Source: Bathynomus jamesi (Eukaryota > Arthropoda > Malacostraca > Isopoda > Cirolanidae). From it: a stretch of 64,000 nucleotides of DNA. The notes under the pieces were generated by a model. It had not been told where the DNA came from and searched no databases. It was given only the letters and a program-made list of their open reading frames with translations. The DNA lies in NCBI GenBank assembly GCA_023014485.1, contig JAJOZX010003308.1:354001-418000 (forward strand), read 5' to 3'. A program made the translations under genes and the position numbers. Shown piece after piece: positions 1 to 12,216 of this stretch. The number at the start of each line of letters is the position of its first letter. Within the stretch, counting starts at the first letter, position 1.

Positions 1-669
1 TAAAGAGTATACCAGAATACCAAGTAGCGCTTACACAAGTTTAGGGGTATGATCTGATGCAGAGGTAATGCGAGTAACATTCTCTCGACATGATATATTA
101 TCGACAGGATTTTGGGGTTTGATCAAGTTACGTTTGGTTAGACTTAGTTAGGTTAGACTGAGATTAAGTTAGTTCATTAAAGCGTCGATAGAATGTCCCA
201 TCAACGAAATTGGTACATAGCTCAGAGGTCGTGTCCTTCACTTAAATGTTGGAACCGATTCCTAACTTATATTTAATCGGGAAAAGAGTGATAGACCGTA
301 AATAACGACACAAATAGGACAAATAGAAGGATGAGTTAGAATTTGTATGATGATAAAAGTTTATACAGGATGATAATAGTTTATATTTCATATAGTGTTA
401 TAATGCAAAGATGAATTTCATACGTGAAACGTCCCTAGCTTAAAAGCGTTGTCGAAGATAACTATAAAATGTTTGTTTAATGATATTAAATAGGATAAGG
501 TAAACTTTATATTTAATGACGTCGCGATAACCGCGAGTCCAAGTCAAGTTACGAGTCAAGTCTCAAGTAAAAAAAAATAGGGACTCGAGTCCGACTCGAG
601 TCTCCATCTCTGGTGAAAGGGTAAACCTTTTGAGTGCCAAAGAGAGAAGTACAGTAAAAGAATGATTAC
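1..669. other. Intronic/intergenic, nothing recognised
   Basis: AT-rich sequence with no convincing ORF, RNA or transposon terminus. If the host-gene model is right, this lies downstream of the last exon seen (670-706, minus) and is intron. Confidence 0.4.
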
Positions 670-706
670 CTTTCACTCGTGTCTTCTCTCGCTGTTGTTT
701 TGCAGT
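670..706 (-). CDS. Host gene exon (juxtamembrane, cytoplasmic)
   Basis: This is a 37-nt internal exon on the minus strand. Seen: a pyrimidine-rich acceptor ending TTTTCAG just upstream (707-713) and a GTAATC donor just downstream (664-669). It starts in phase 0, matching the phase-0 end of the transmembrane exon at 1563-1666. In that frame it encodes 12 residues rich in Lys, Arg and Gln, as expected of a basic stop-transfer stretch on the cytoplasmic side. Inferred: it continues the single-pass membrane protein encoded by 18764-1563. Its small size makes it the weakest of the six exons; the next exon lies outside the window. Confidence 0.45.
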
Positions 707-1562
707 CTGAAAAGAAATAATGGTAATTAATAAAGAAAAATAGTAATCTCTTCGACCGTCTTTCCCCTATTTAGTGACAATCCACTTTAGAGTATGGGTT
801 GCGCACTGTTCTTATGAGTTTAAAAATAATACTCTCGAGGATAAAATAAATCATACGTAGGCATAAGGCCAAAAAGGCCAAGAATATTTTTTGGGTAAAG
901 TTATGCGACCCATTTTTTCATTGATACAATATAGATTTAAAGCTTCTTCCCACCTTTTTTATGATCATTGATTGTAATTGTAATTAGTGTAATTATTATT
1001 ATCAAAGTAATGAGTTTCATAAATTTCAAAGTGAAAAATAATTCACAGACTTTATATACGAGAAAAAAGAGAAAACACAATTATGAGGAATGAGAAGACC
1101 GGTGATTGGTTGATACTGGCCAATCACAATTGAATTTCAAACATTTACAGCCTTTACTGCCCTGCCACGAGCATGAGAAATTGCAGAAAGAAGCTTTTAA
1201 TCTATATTGTACATTTACGCTTTTATTCTCAAAGTATTTATGTACTAAGAGTACCACTAAGTCTAAATGGTCTTGTTTATACATACTGGTATTGTATTTA
1301 TTTCATTGAACACTATCATAATATACTCTCACTAATTTGACTCGAAGAAGAACATATTTTGAATGCTTCAGGAAACACCGCCTAACCCGTCAATCTATTT
1401 TTCCTTTTGAAGTTGCCTCTTAGCTAAATAAACTTTAAGTTATAGGTTTTATATCTAACCCCTGCTTGTATTCAAGTAGTGGAGGGCTCTCTCCTTCGTA
1501 TTGTCAACAGAGGGAGGGTCAAATGAGAGCGAGAGTAAATGAAAAACGCTAACCTCTCTTAC
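707..1562. other. Intron, nothing recognised
   Basis: Sequence between two predicted minus-strand exons. Two overlapping short ORFs at about 1081-1309 on opposite strands have no recognisable motif and are probably chance. Confidence 0.4.
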
Positions 1563-1666
1563 CTTCATGTACAGTGTAACGAGAAGAACCCCTCCAGTCA
1601 CAACAACGACCAACAGGAGAAAAGCGATTATTGTAAGTACAATTAATATTGTTTTGTGAACAGGAC
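1563..1666 (-). CDS. Host gene exon: single transmembrane helix
   Basis: This is a 104-nt minus-strand exon. Seen: acceptor TTGATTCCTTCCAG immediately upstream and a GTAAGAG donor downstream. Two leading bases complete a Gly codon with the last base of the exon at 15335-15385. The following 34 codons contain an uninterrupted run of about 24 Leu/Val/Ile/Ala/Thr/Gly residues ending in Tyr-Met-Lys, a textbook transmembrane helix. It ends in phase 0. Inferred: it anchors a type I membrane protein whose ectodomain is encoded by the exons at 15.3-18.8 kb. The intron upstream of it is about 13.7 kb and holds most of the transposons in the left third of the window. I do not recognise the family. Confidence 0.65.
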
Positions 1667-2875
1667 CTGGAAGGAATCAAATATTGTAATGAGTGAGGAC
1701 AATTTTCGAAATAAGAAACAAAACGCTTCAACAGCTGTCCCCTGAACTCTTATTTTTAATTTAGTCAAAATACTTGGCTGCCTAAGTATTGAAATGAGTT
1801 TAAGTTTCAAAGGTGAGTCCAAGTTTCAGAGAAGAAATACCAAAGACAGGCGTAAATGGCGGTCAAGAGAAGATCGATTAGGTGAAGGGAATGTGCGCCT
1901 CGTGAGAAGGTTTAGCAAACGGTTTATCGTAAGATGGTTCGCTGCCTTTAAACAAAAACTATTCTGAGCATTCACAACCAACAGTTTCTTCCATGCTAAT
2001 CCTTTCGAAGCCCAATATACTTCTCTTCCTGTTTCAGTTGTCTCATTCACCTCAACCGTTTTTACTTACTAGACTTCCCAGCGTTATTACACCTCTAACT
2101 ATTTTACACCTTGTATTACCATCCTTTCTACATATCATCACCTTACTATTATCTACATTCGCACTTAATAGTCACCTTTTACAAACATCCACACACGCCT
2201 CATTCAATCTCTGCAACTTTTGCTCACTTCTACCACTCAGCACTGAATCATCCTCTTTTAGGAAATAAGACAATGCCTACTCATTACGATTTACTTTGAG
2301 AACAACTTCCCTTTCCTTCCCCTACTTCTTCGTCCGTTTCGCATTGTATCAGTTTCTCGGAAACACTATGAAGACATGAAGTACCAGAAGACTGTCTCAA
2401 CTGTCTATTATATTGTAATAGAATGATAGTGTGTGTGGTACCGCGCGAAATGGGAAGCCAATCAGAGGTGCCGGGCAGATGCAACTGCTGCACCACCCAC
2501 CTACACACCGGTGGGATATACTGAGTTAACCGTGAAATTGAGTTATCGATGATTATTAACTACCCCCCCTCAATCACGGATAACTGAGTGAGTATTGTAT
2601 TTTAAAGTTTTATAATGTAATACATTGATTTGTTGTAAGAAGTAAATAATTAAAAAAATAATTAAAAACAATACGAAGCATCAGTTCTGCTTTTCGCTAA
2701 AATACATTAAAATTGAACTTCATAATTTAAATTAAAAATGTATTTAACTATCATTCCACGTATCCGAGTTTAGTCCTCATCTAAATCTGGTTGACGCCAG
2801 AGGATAATCTGCGGAATTTCAAATCAGGCGGAGTGGCTCTCTTCGAACGTTGCTGCATTTCAAAAACATATACAC
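1667..2875. other. Intron, nothing recognised
   Basis: Start of the large host intron. Several 60-90 codon ORFs here (1826-2508) have no domain, no good splice context and low-complexity composition. Confidence 0.4.
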
Positions 2876-2900
2876 GATATATATATATATATATATATAT
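2876..2900. repeat. (TA)n microsatellite
   Basis: Short perfect TA run next to the 3' end of the Penelope-like fragment. Confidence 0.9.
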
Positions 2901-2947
2901 GAAAAGAAGAATCAACACAACGGCAAACATTTTCATTTATTTGTACA

Positions 2948-2981
2948 TCAGACGTTTCGACAAATCTTTTGTCATCATCAG
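2948..2981 (-). ncRNA. Hammerhead-ribozyme-like motif of a Penelope-like element
   Basis: Read on the minus strand the sequence shows CTGATGA, then a stem of GACAAA pairing with TTTGTC across a 3-nt loop, then GAAAC. This is the conserved core order of a hammerhead ribozyme (CUGANGA, helix II, GAAA). Hammerheads in terminal repeats are established for Penelope-like retroelements. The motif lies just downstream of the PLE coding fragment on the same strand. Helices I and III were not modelled, so activity is not claimed. Confidence 0.55.
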
Positions 2982-3292
2982 TGAGTTAAGTCTTAAAACC
3001 TTAAAACAAAATTGAAAAGTGAAAGTTACATCAATACAATATTAAAACCATTAAAATTAAAACCTTAAAGCAAAATGAAAATTGCATCAATACAAAATTA
3101 AAATCATTTAAATTTCATCACTATAAAAACTAAAATTAAATTAAATTTCATCACTATAAAAACTAAAATTAAATTACCTCAATAGGTAAATACACAATGT
3201 TTACATCCACCTCCATACTTGGCAAAGTCTACGGGAATACTGGATGGTCAGAGGATTAGAAAGGGTATATCTGTGAAAAACGGTTGGTTAGT

Positions 3293-4134
3293 TCAAAAGA
3301 GTTGTAATTTGTAGGATGAGCTATTATTATTAAGGGAGGGTTTGTTTCTATAGATGTACAAAGATTCTAAAATTCGGAGTTCTGTACGGTTATTGGATCT
3401 AGTTAAAATTTCAAACTGAGTTTTGTGAAGGGGATGGTCGTTTTCATTACTATGGTTTCTAATTGCGGATTGTGGAGGGCTACTGAGGGGACGGTTGGTA
3501 CGGACTGACAAGCCCAAATGTTGAGAAAGGCGCACCTCCAGTTGGAGTTGAGTGCTGCCAATATACGCAGCCTTACAGCTGTCGCACGTGTATTTGTAAA
3601 CAACATTGGGGCATACAGTTTTGGGGAATTCATCTTTGAACTTTAAAAAATTTGATAATTTAAGTGGGTTGACGAAGGCGAATCTAAAATTTATTTGGGG
3701 ATAACTAGACTTGAGTAGTTTGGACAATTCACCTCGAATACGCAATGATAAATAACCATAAAAAGGTAATTTAATATATCTGGTTTCTTTTTGTACTGTA
3801 GTTATGGGGAGTTTAGTATCAAAAGTGTTATTTAAAAATTTCTTTAATTGGTTATCGAATAGATGAGAAGGGTAGTAATTGTTAATAAAGTACTGTTTTA
3901 AAAATTTAAATTCTTCGTTTACCGAAAAGTAATCCGAACAAATACGGTAACTTCTTGTTAATAATGTTACTATAGCACTAATCTTATATTTATAAAACAT
4001 ACAACTTAAATAATTGGTTCCCAAGCCAGTAAAAGTTTGTTTCCGAAATAGTGAAGTATGGAACTTATTATGGGCCCGTTTAACTAAAACATCCAGGAAA
4101 GGTAAACTATTATTTGTTTCGTTTTCACACATTG
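3293..4134 (-). pseudogene. Penelope-like element, C-terminal RT linker plus GIY-YIG endonuclease (5'-truncated)
   Basis: This open frame of about 280 codons lacks a credible ATG and is cut at its 5' end by a SINE repeat at about 4135-4150. The N-terminal third reads like the thumb/linker region of Penelope-like RTs (LPFLDV, FRKQTFTGL). The middle has the typical KLPFYG linker segment. Around residues 180-230 is a GIY-YIG-type nuclease core: VYKYTC, CDSC, AAYIGST, then an RLSQH helix and a downstream LRILESL segment. In the family this domain nicks target DNA for integration. The RT catalytic domain is missing, so the copy is dead. A hammerhead-like motif follows at 2948-2981. Confidence 0.8.
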
Positions 4135-4195
4135 CATTTAACTGCAATGACCACGCAGTATATAAATGAATAGAAACGACATAATATTAAGGAAC

Positions 4196-5374
4196 GTTTC
4201 TGCACACGCGGAAGAGAAATAACGAATAAATGAAAAATGAGGCGAACCGCCCGGGAATCGAACCCAAGGCCTTCCAATTGCCGGTTGGATGCGCTACCAT
4301 TACACCACGGACCTCAATCATTCACAAATCGAAATTCTCCTACATAGGGCAGAAACCAATGCCCTGAAAGGGCACCCTCGCAAATCGTGAATATGTGCAT
4401 TTAACTGCAATGACCACGCAGTATATAAATGAATAGAAACGACATAATATTAAGGAACGTTTCTGCACACGCGGAAGAGAAATAACGAATAAATGAAAAA
4501 TGAGGCGAACCGCACGGGAATCGAACCCAAGGCCTTCCAATTGCCGGTTGGATACGCTACCATTACACCACGGACCTCAATCATTCACTAATCGAAATTC
4601 TCCTACATAGGGCAGAAACCAATGCCCTGAAAGGGCACCCTCGCAAATCGTGAATATGTGCATTGGTTTCTGCCCTATGTAGGAGAATTTCGATTTGTGA
4701 ATGATTGAGGTCCGTGGTGTAATGGTAGCGCATCCAACCGGCAATTGGAAGGCCTTGGGTTCGATTCCCGGGCGGTTCGCCTCATTTTTCATTTATTCGT
4801 TATTTCTCTTCCGCGTGTGCAGAAACGTTCCTTAATATTATGTCGTTTCTATTCATTTATATACTGCGTGGTCATTGCAGTTAAATGCACATATTCACGA
4901 TTTGCGAGGGTGCCCTTTCAGGGCATTGGTTTCTGCCCTATGTAGAGAATTTCGATTTGTGAATGATTGAGGTCCGTGGTGTAATGGTAGCGCATCCAAC
5001 CGGCAATTGGAAGGCCTTGGGTTCGATTCCCGGGCGGTTCGCCTCATTTTTCATTTATTCGTTATTTCTCTTCCGCGTGTGCAGAAACGTTCCTTAATAT
5101 TATGTCGTTTCTATTCATTATATACTGCGTGGTCATTGCAGTTAAATGCACATATTCACGATTTGCGAGGGTGCCCTTTCAGGGCATTGGTTTCTGCCCT
5201 ATGTAGGAGAATTTCGATTTGTGAATGATTGAGGTCCGTGGTGTAATGGTAGCGCATCCAACCGGCAATTGAAGGCCTTGGGTTCGATTCCCGGGCGGTT
5301 CGCCTCATTTTTCATTTATTCGTTATTTCTTTTCCGCGTGTGCAGAAACGTTCCTTAATATTATGTCGTTTCTA

Positions 5375-5378
<4 letters not shown>
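4196..5378. repeat. tRNA-headed SINE in tandem (262-bp monomers) and inverted array
   Basis: Five copies of a tRNA-like head are present: two on the minus strand (heads near 4250-4316 and 4512-4578) and three on the plus strand (near 4710-4785, 4972-5042, 5233-5302). Each carries an A-box-like TGGTGTAATGG and a B-box-like GGTTCGATTCC. Head-to-head spacing is about 262 bp within each half, and the two halves form an inverted repeat centred near 4660. A shared body joins the heads. They do not fold as proper tRNAs (the acceptor arm does not pair), so they are SINEs, not tRNA genes. A related inverted pair is at 46755-47029. Confidence 0.8.

Positions 5379-5421
<43 letters not shown>
5378..5421. 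repeat. (TA)n microsatellite
   Basis: Perfect TA array directly abutting the terminal repeat of the element at 5422. Confidence 0.9.
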
Positions 5422-5424
<3 letters not shown>

Positions 5425-5920
5425 GGTGTTTCATACCTATAGGGTAAAATAAAATGAGCTTGGAGTTTTAATCCACCCGTTTCTCCGTATTCTAAAGAAC
5501 AAGAAAACACGTTTGTGCAAGTTTGAACCAGATCGCGCTGCATTTAGAGGTCCCCAACTTTGACGACTTTTTGTCAGTTCATTTCTCGCCTGCCTGCAGT
5601 GAAGACGGTTTTCTTCGTCACTTGAGCGGTTCGTGTTGTATAATAGCCTATTGGACAACTATGGAGGTAATTATATATGCTACTAATTATCTCATTTTAC
5701 TGTGGTATTGAAATTTATTATTATTTAATTTCTGTCATTTTACTGTGGTAGTGATATTTATTATTAATATTACATGAAATTAATTAGTCTGTTGCATATT
5801 GGACAACTAAGCTGGTAATTATTTATGATACTAATTAATGTAATTTTACTGCGGTATTGAAATTTATTTAATTAATGAATTGTCAAAGAGAACGTAGTGT
5901 ACACGTATCAGTTTTATAAA

Positions 5921-6110
5921 TAAAGAAAAGCAGTAACTGGGACTCGAACCAGTGTCATAGCCGTTTGGCGGCATCGCTCAAGTCGGCGTACACAGCACGC
6001 TATCCACTCCCTAGATGGTGTAGTGGATAGCGTGCTGTGTACGCCGACTTGAGCGATGCCGCCAAACGGCTATGACACTGGTTCGAGTCACAGTTACTGC
6101 TTTTCTTTAT
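5921..6110. repeat. Palindromic pair of tRNA-like SINE heads
   Basis: Two nearly perfect inverted arms of about 90 bp meet near 6015. The plus-strand arm has an A-box-like TGGTGTAGTGG and B-box-like GGTTCGAGTC. This is a head-to-head SINE duplication, or a fold-back sequencing/assembly artefact. Confidence 0.7.
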
Positions 6111-6316
6111 TAATTAATAAAATTAATTACGATGTGAAATTATTTCTGTGGAATTATTTAGTTTTTTTTTCTTCCAGTTTTCTACCAGAGCGAAAACAGA
6201 AGTGTTTCTTATTGGCCAGACGGATGCGAACTCACATCAAGTGGCCTTCCAACTCAGTTGCAAGTACTCAAAAAGTACTTTTACCACCAAAAGGAGCAAA
6301 AATTTGGACGTACTAA

Positions 6317-6628
6317 ATGCCTGAACCTGTGCCTGGATGCCTCTCTCATATTTTGGGAGAGAGCGAGAATCCCCATGATGCGTCGAGATTCGGCCTTGAG
6401 GAAGATGGAATCCCTTCTCAGGAATACGACCGGCTTGTGAAGCACAAGTCACATAAAGCAGAGTCCTTCCGAGTGAAGGAGGCGATGTTCAAGGAGGCAA
6501 TAGCGAAGGAGATCATGGACATTGCTCATTCACAGGCTAAGGAAATGATGAGAATCAGGAGGACATCCACTTTCTCGACATGCAGCGTGAAGATCCAAAT
6601 TCCTGCAGCATGGGCCCTGTTGACATGA
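6317..6628 (+). CDS. Unidentified ORF inside the 5422-7102 element
   Basis: This is a 104-codon ORF starting at an ATG, Glu/Lys/Ser-rich, helical and charged in its middle third. A second short open stretch rich in Lys and Arg follows out of frame at about 6628-6745. I recognise no domain. Composition is less AT-rich than the surroundings, so it may be a degraded or captured coding sequence rather than chance. No transposase motif is visible. Confidence 0.25.
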   Translation: MPEPVPGCLSHILGESENPHDASRFGLEEDGIPSQEYDRLVKHKSHKAESFRVKEAMFKEAIAKEIMDIAHSQAKEMMRIRRTSTFSTCSVKIQIPAAWALLT

Positions 6629-7102
6629 AGCTTCACTATAAGGAGATTAGGAAAAGGAAGAGGCTGGACAAGATTAAGAACAACAGGAGAAGGCCAGGAA
6701 GGAACAAGGAGCTGCAGAAGATACCAAAGAGTTCAACTGTTCTCTGACGCGAGAACGAAGAGCAGAAGCAGTATTTGCTCAAAACTGTATGCAGCATAGG
6801 GCGAAATACCCGAATAAAACCAAGAAGGATTTCATGGACAAATGATTCGCAAGAAGTGGTTATGTTTTTTGTATCTTTGTGAAAATGTGTAGTGAAATGG
6901 TACTCGTTTGTTGAATAAAAATTCATTGACAGATTTTTGTTTAATTTTTTCCGTTTATGATCTGCCAGAGCATCAAACTGGGGACCCGTAAACTTTAAAC
7001 TATTGAATTAATACTTCGGTTTATCAGTCTCCTCAGCAAATGGAACAAGGGGATCCATGTGGATTAAAATTTTTCCAAACTTTTAATTTATGAAACACCC
7101 TA

Positions 7103-8517
7103 ATATATATATTGGAGTTAAATTGTTAAAATTAAAACATTTCTGCTTAGTTAGTACAGTGTTCATTTTATCAGTTAACCGAAAGAAATACAAATCAAAA
7201 GTAACAATATTTCAGAGTTGCATGAAACTTTGTAATACGAGAAACAATAACAGCAGTAGTTGAAATATTTCAAAACAAATATTGAAAGTGTTCACTGCCA
7301 TGTGTAAATGCAGAAGTTTTCAGAATTAATACACGCTGTTGCAAGATTAACGCCATCTTCACAAGTTTAAGACCAGGCCTAGGACCAGGCTTAAGCTGGC
7401 TTACAGCTGCTTAAGCGAGGCGAGGCAAGCCTTTAAGATGCCCTGGTTCTCATATCACAAAGCTTCGTGTATCTCTGAATCATCGTTCCTTTTTTTTTAT
7501 TATTTGCATTTCTTTGGGTTAACTGATTAAATGAACAGCCTATGTAAAATCCCAGCCTTTCATTGAACAATCTTTAAATAACAACCAATCATACGTGTCG
7601 CTCCTCCTCTTTGATATCAATTACTAAATTCATTGAAGGAACTTGAGAAAAGACGAGGGGTGTACGATTCCAGAAAAAAATGGAGTTTACTCTAGAGTCG
7701 ATTCCTGTCTCAGGAATCGATGGAATCGCTCTCATTCGATTCCTATTCCAAATCAGACGAGCTACAAAATAAAGTAAAAAAAGGAGACTGATTGGGAGAA
7801 CTTTTAATCACAATACGACTATGGATATTATAAATTGTAATAAAGAAATAGATTCAAGTAGTATGCCAGCAAAATGGGATTGTGCATATGCAATTGCAAT
7901 GTTGATCAAATGAATGCCAGTGCCACCCCCATCCACCCAAAGGGGGGTTTATAGTTTAAAAAAGGAAATTATTGTTTATAATTGTGAATTTGACTTTTCT
8001 TTTGGATAGTGGGGGGAGGGAAAGCAAGAAAATCAATTTTTGGTACCACTATAAACTAGCAAGCATCTAAATTATTATGCATTTTAAATCTAATAAACCA
8101 GAACCGAAGCGAAACTTGAACTCAACAAGAAAATACAGTCATTTCATTTGAGATTATCTGAACTTAGACACCATAGTGTATTGTAGGTTTACAGGTTTTT
8201 AACAACAGTCCTGTTTCAGCTTTGGTTGACCTTCCTAACGTAAGACTGTAGATATTTATCCAACATTAGATGAACTAAGGTCTGAATTTCCTAAAGTACA
8301 GCCAATCTACAAACAAGCAAAGTTTTATCCACAAATCAGACAGTTTATTATTTTCAAATTAATAGGCCTTATTGCTGTCAATTTATAAGTGGTTAATTAA
8401 TTAGACGAGCTTTTTAAAATCGCGTATGTGTTCAAAGCTTAATAACTTCTAGATTAATAAAGTTGTACAATGTAGTATTAGTTGAAACGTATTCATTTAT
8501 TTCCACTTAAATGGTTT
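7103..8517. other. Intron, no gene recognised
   Basis: AT-rich sequence. It includes a stretch of diverged GATTCC/GGAATC repeats near 7690-7750, similar in style to 14045-14200. Nothing else is supported. Confidence 0.4.
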
Positions 8518-8720
8518 TTAAGTCTTTAAGTCTTTGTCTTGTTCTAAATAAGGACTACTGAACTGAATGCAATACTCAAGAAGAGGCCTCACGTATAAAG
8601 TATAGAGCCTACTTATAATTTCTGGTGATTTATATTCTATATGTTTTTGCATTACGTTCAATCTAACATTGGCCTTATTTACTAATTTCAATACAACGAT
8701 TTGTAGGTTTAAGACCATGA
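8518..8720 (-). pseudogene. CR1-like LINE reverse transcriptase relic
   Basis: A 66-codon minus-strand frame matches the end of the RT domain of CR1-type non-LTR retrotransposons. It has a KANVRLNVMQK helix, then SPEIISRLYTLYVRPLLEYC (the conserved LYxxLVRPxLEY motif), and SPYLEQD. The catalytic FADD box and both ends are missing. It is a short dead fragment in the host intron. Confidence 0.65.
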
Positions 8721-8816
8721 TTCACAATGACACCCCAAATCTCTTTCCTTTTTTTCTTTGTAGGCATAGTAAATACGCTACTTTGCTTTTATATATTGGC
8801 TTAAATGTGTTTAATT

Positions 8817-9403
8817 GGATCTTTTCGGTTTGATGGAATGTAATATTTTTTAACATTACTTGTTTTTTATTGTCCAGTTTTAATCGAGGATTTCAAAAAT
8901 AACATTCATGTTTTAGAGAAACAAATAGTGAGGCAGTTATACATTTTAGTTTAGAGAATATCATATACGCTTTAAGACCAAAATCCCTGAAAGTTTTAGG
9001 TCAACCGTACGCTCATGACGATTGGTTAGGTTAAGTCATGATATTTTCGTTTGTTTTGACAGTAAACTAACGAAAATATCATGACTTAACCTAACCAGTC
9101 GTCAAGGGCGTACAGTTGACCTAACCGGGCATTCTGTTAACCTAACTGAGCATTCAATTAACCTAACCAGTTGGTAGAGTCTAGAATTTGACGGTCCCGT
9201 AGCCATGACTCATTTTTTTCCGCCTGCCGTCAAACCAAGAAGATCCCAATATGGTTTAAAAATATATATTTTGAATTTGTTAAATTGCCTTACTATTTGT
9301 TTCTCTAAAATATGAATGTTATTTTTGAAATCCTCGATTAAAACTGGAAATAAAAAACAAGTAATATTAAAAAATATTACATTCCATCAAACGGAAAAGA
9401 TCC
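8817..9403. mobile_element. 587-bp fold-back MITE with 8-bp target duplication
   Basis: Terminal inverted repeats of about 110-120 bp begin GGATCTTTTC on the left and end GAAAAGATCC on the right. Immediate flanks are identical 8-mers, GTTTAATT (8809-8816 and 9404-9411), a size typical of hAT-type integration. The interior holds several diverged GGTTAGGTTAA/AACCTAACC segments, shared with other MITEs in the window. No coding sequence. Confidence 0.75.
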
Positions 9404-9577
9404 GTTTAATTTATATGTGTTTGGATAAATTAGTTTGCTTTGTGATTTAAAAAATCTGATGCTAGGCTCCAAGTGAGATGCCTTCGGTTAAAAGAGTGTA
9501 ATGGTTGGAGCTGTATACACACACACATATATTTCATTAGTTTAGTGTATGCCTGCCTAGATTATGAGGAATATAAT

Positions 9578-9624
<47 letters not shown>
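9578..9624. repeat. (TA)n(GT)n microsatellite
   Basis: Compound dinucleotide array immediately before MITE B. Confidence 0.9.
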
Positions 9625-9657
9625 TTTTCTCTTTCAGTGAACCTTCACACCATGGTC

Positions 9658-10317
9658 GGATATTTTCCGTTTCAAGTGCTGTTTCCGATTTTGTTGAAAA
9701 TAAGATATTTAATGTAGACTTTTACGCTGATTTAGAAAATATAAGTGTATTTTTGAGAAATGAGCGGTTCAAAAGTTATGTTTGTTATTGTAATTTTGTA
9801 TTAGGTCAAAAACTATAACAATACAACTGAAAGCTAATACGAGAGTTATTGTATTCTTTAGTAATATTGGCTTATGTTACTAAGTATTTGTGTGAATAGA
9901 TTTCGACCGTTATTTTTCTGTCCGGTTAAGTTAATTGAATGCCCGGTTAGGTCAACTAAATACCCGGTTAGGTTAACTGAATGCCCGGCTAGGTCAACTG
10001 TACGCCCTTGATGATTGGTTAAGTCGTGATATTTTCGTTAGTTTTAACGAAAATATCATAATTTTCGTTAGTTTTAACGAAAATATCGCAACTTAACCCA
10101 ACCAATCGTCAAGGGCATACAGTTGACCTAACCGGGTATTCAATTAACCTAACCTGGCATTCAGTTGACCTAACCGGGCATTCAGTTAACCTAACCTAAC
10201 TTTTGAACCGCTCATTTCTCCGAAAAAAACTTACATTTTTGAAATTAGCGTAAACATCTACATTAAATATCTTATTGTCAGCAAAATCGGAAACAGTACA
10301 TGAAACGGAAAAGATCC
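9658..10317. mobile_element. 660-bp fold-back MITE related to 8817-9403
   Basis: Ends GGATATTTTCCGTTTC and GAAACGGAAAAGATCC are inverted, and the outer 130 bp on each side pair imperfectly. Flanks CCATGGTC and CCATGAGA share 5 of 8 bases, consistent with a decayed 8-bp duplication. The interior has inverted copies of the core ACTTAACCTAACCAATCGTC and several CCTAACCGGGCATTC units. Confidence 0.65.
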
Positions 10318-11612
10318 CCATGAGATAATGAGTAACACGTTAACACCTTTCTCTAGGCATCTAGATTAATAAAATTAGCTACCAGGAAGTTCATTAACAT
10401 ATAAATAGTGAATACGGTAGCTATGAGATTTATGGAGAAAGAACTTATCATCGTAATTAGTAGTGAATAGCGTACAGTATATTCTCAGCTTAAGTGTAGC
10501 AGCGAGAGCCCATTCACTTAGACGATGATGCATTATTTTTAATGTGATTTAACAAACAGCTAAATTTATCATTAACAGAAATATAGTTTTTATTCCCAAT
10601 CAAACTAAAAGTACTGATTTACCCCAGACGCCCTTTTTCTTTTAAGGGTGTTAGCTTATCCAAGTTAATTGCAGGCCTATCAGACTCAACCATAATTATG
10701 AAAAAGAAAATTAGGTGTGAAAATAATGAAAACAAAAGTGTAAGAGTGAACTTAAATACTCAGACCATAGTTAATATTTGTCCTAGTGAATGAAAATCTG
10801 AGATTTTGAATAGTGTACATCCTTAGAGGTCGTGAAATCGCCAGTTTGTTCAATGTGATAGGATTGGCCTACCAAACTGAGATCATCCAGTTAACTACTC
10901 ACGCTGTAAAAGTTCCCTCATACAAAATTAGTACACTTAACCTTGCCAGACCTAACCCAACTTAACTTCTACCTACCATAATCCGTGCTTCTATAGCACA
11001 ATTACTTTTATATTGAAGTCAAATAACACTTAAAAGTTAAAAGAATAATAAATCAGAGAATATTTTGCGGGTTCAAAACTTTTCAACAGGTCGTTTGCAT
11101 GAAGAATTTATCCTGAACACTGAGAAAACTTCGATGAACAACTAAGAACCCCCTTAAATAAAATTCCATTCTCTTCATAAATGTGCATAGGAAACTGCAT
11201 TACTTGGATAGGCCATGCTAAATGCTTCTATTAATACTATTTCATAACATTACTGTGGAAACAAATTTAACTGTAAATTTTAGTTAATTACTGTTTTTAG
11301 ATAAATTTGTGTACTAAGACGGAAGTTGCCTTAAGCAGCTCGTTGTTTAGATTAAATCTTTGCAAAGAACGCTGTTTGAAATGTAGAAATCAATTGGTAT
11401 GTGGTAAGCAAAGTTATTTCATATATTTATTTAAGCCTGCCAATGAATATACATAAAGAACCATAAACAATAACTAAGAATGAATAGTCTGACACAATTA
11501 AGGTGGGTAATACATACATAGTAAAGAATTTAATTATACGGAGAGCACTACTTCTCCATTAAATATATACAAATTAAATAAATAGCGCAGTCTGGCGCCT
11601 AATCTTGTAGTC

Positions 11613-11615
<3 letters not shown>
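10318..11615. other. Intron, nothing recognised
   Basis: No ORF or terminal repeat identified. A 27-bp segment at about 11403 (GGTAAGCAAAGTTATTTCAT) recurs at about 12090 in the same orientation. Confidence 0.4.

Positions 11616-11654
<39 letters not shown>
11616..11654. repeat. (TA)n microsatellite
   Basis: Perfect TA run. Confidence 0.9.
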
Positions 11655-11658
<4 letters not shown>

Positions 11659-12216
11659 TTCAGTTTTTGCTATGGTGCCATAAAGGCCACCTTTCCCCTC
11701 ACGGTCTCACCCCTCGGCCCTCGCCCCATTAAAAACTCGAACGCCCACTCTAATTTCAATTCCTGGGGAACGCATTGTTGTAACCCTCCCTCTGCTAACA
11801 TTGTTGCTAATATTGTCTTTGGTAGCGCTGAGAGACATTGACTGAGGCTCAATGTGGTGGGCTGGCAGGGGGGGGAACCGTGAATGTAAACTCTGACAAA
11901 TCACGCTTAACTCCATTAGAATCAATAAAAGACACACACATTGGCGCCTATCAGCCAAAAATGTTCAGTATATATCCTTTATCGTTGTAAGATTTCAATT
12001 TATGGATTAATCTTCTAAGCGTTACAGCGACTTTTAATTAAAGCCTGGAATATATTACTATATATATATTTGAAGTTTATTTGGTATGGTAAGCAAAGTT
12101 ATTTCATATATTTAATTGACCACCCCACATACATTAAGGAATAAAGGTTTAGGTCTTTATTTCTAACTCAATTAAACCTCATTGGGTAACATCTCCAAAT
12201 AATTAAATAGTAGCGT

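Larger units (their letters stand above)
5422..7102. mobile_element. 1.68-kb DNA transposon with TAGGGTGTTTCATA ends
   Basis: Left end TAGGGTGTTTCATA and right end TATGAAACACCCTA are inverted. Further inside, both arms carry related TTTTAATCCAC stretches. Both sides are flanked by TA. The ends begin TAGGGTGT like the transposon at 19360-23070, so it may be a non-autonomous relative, but internal sequence is unrelated. It contains a palindromic SINE (5921-6110) and a short ORF of unknown identity. Confidence 0.6.

Noticed and set aside
4710..5302. Candidate tRNA genes (A and B boxes present)
   Set aside because: The acceptor ends do not pair, the copies are embedded in a 262-bp repeat with a common body, and related fragments recur at 46.8 kb: SINE heads, not tRNA genes.
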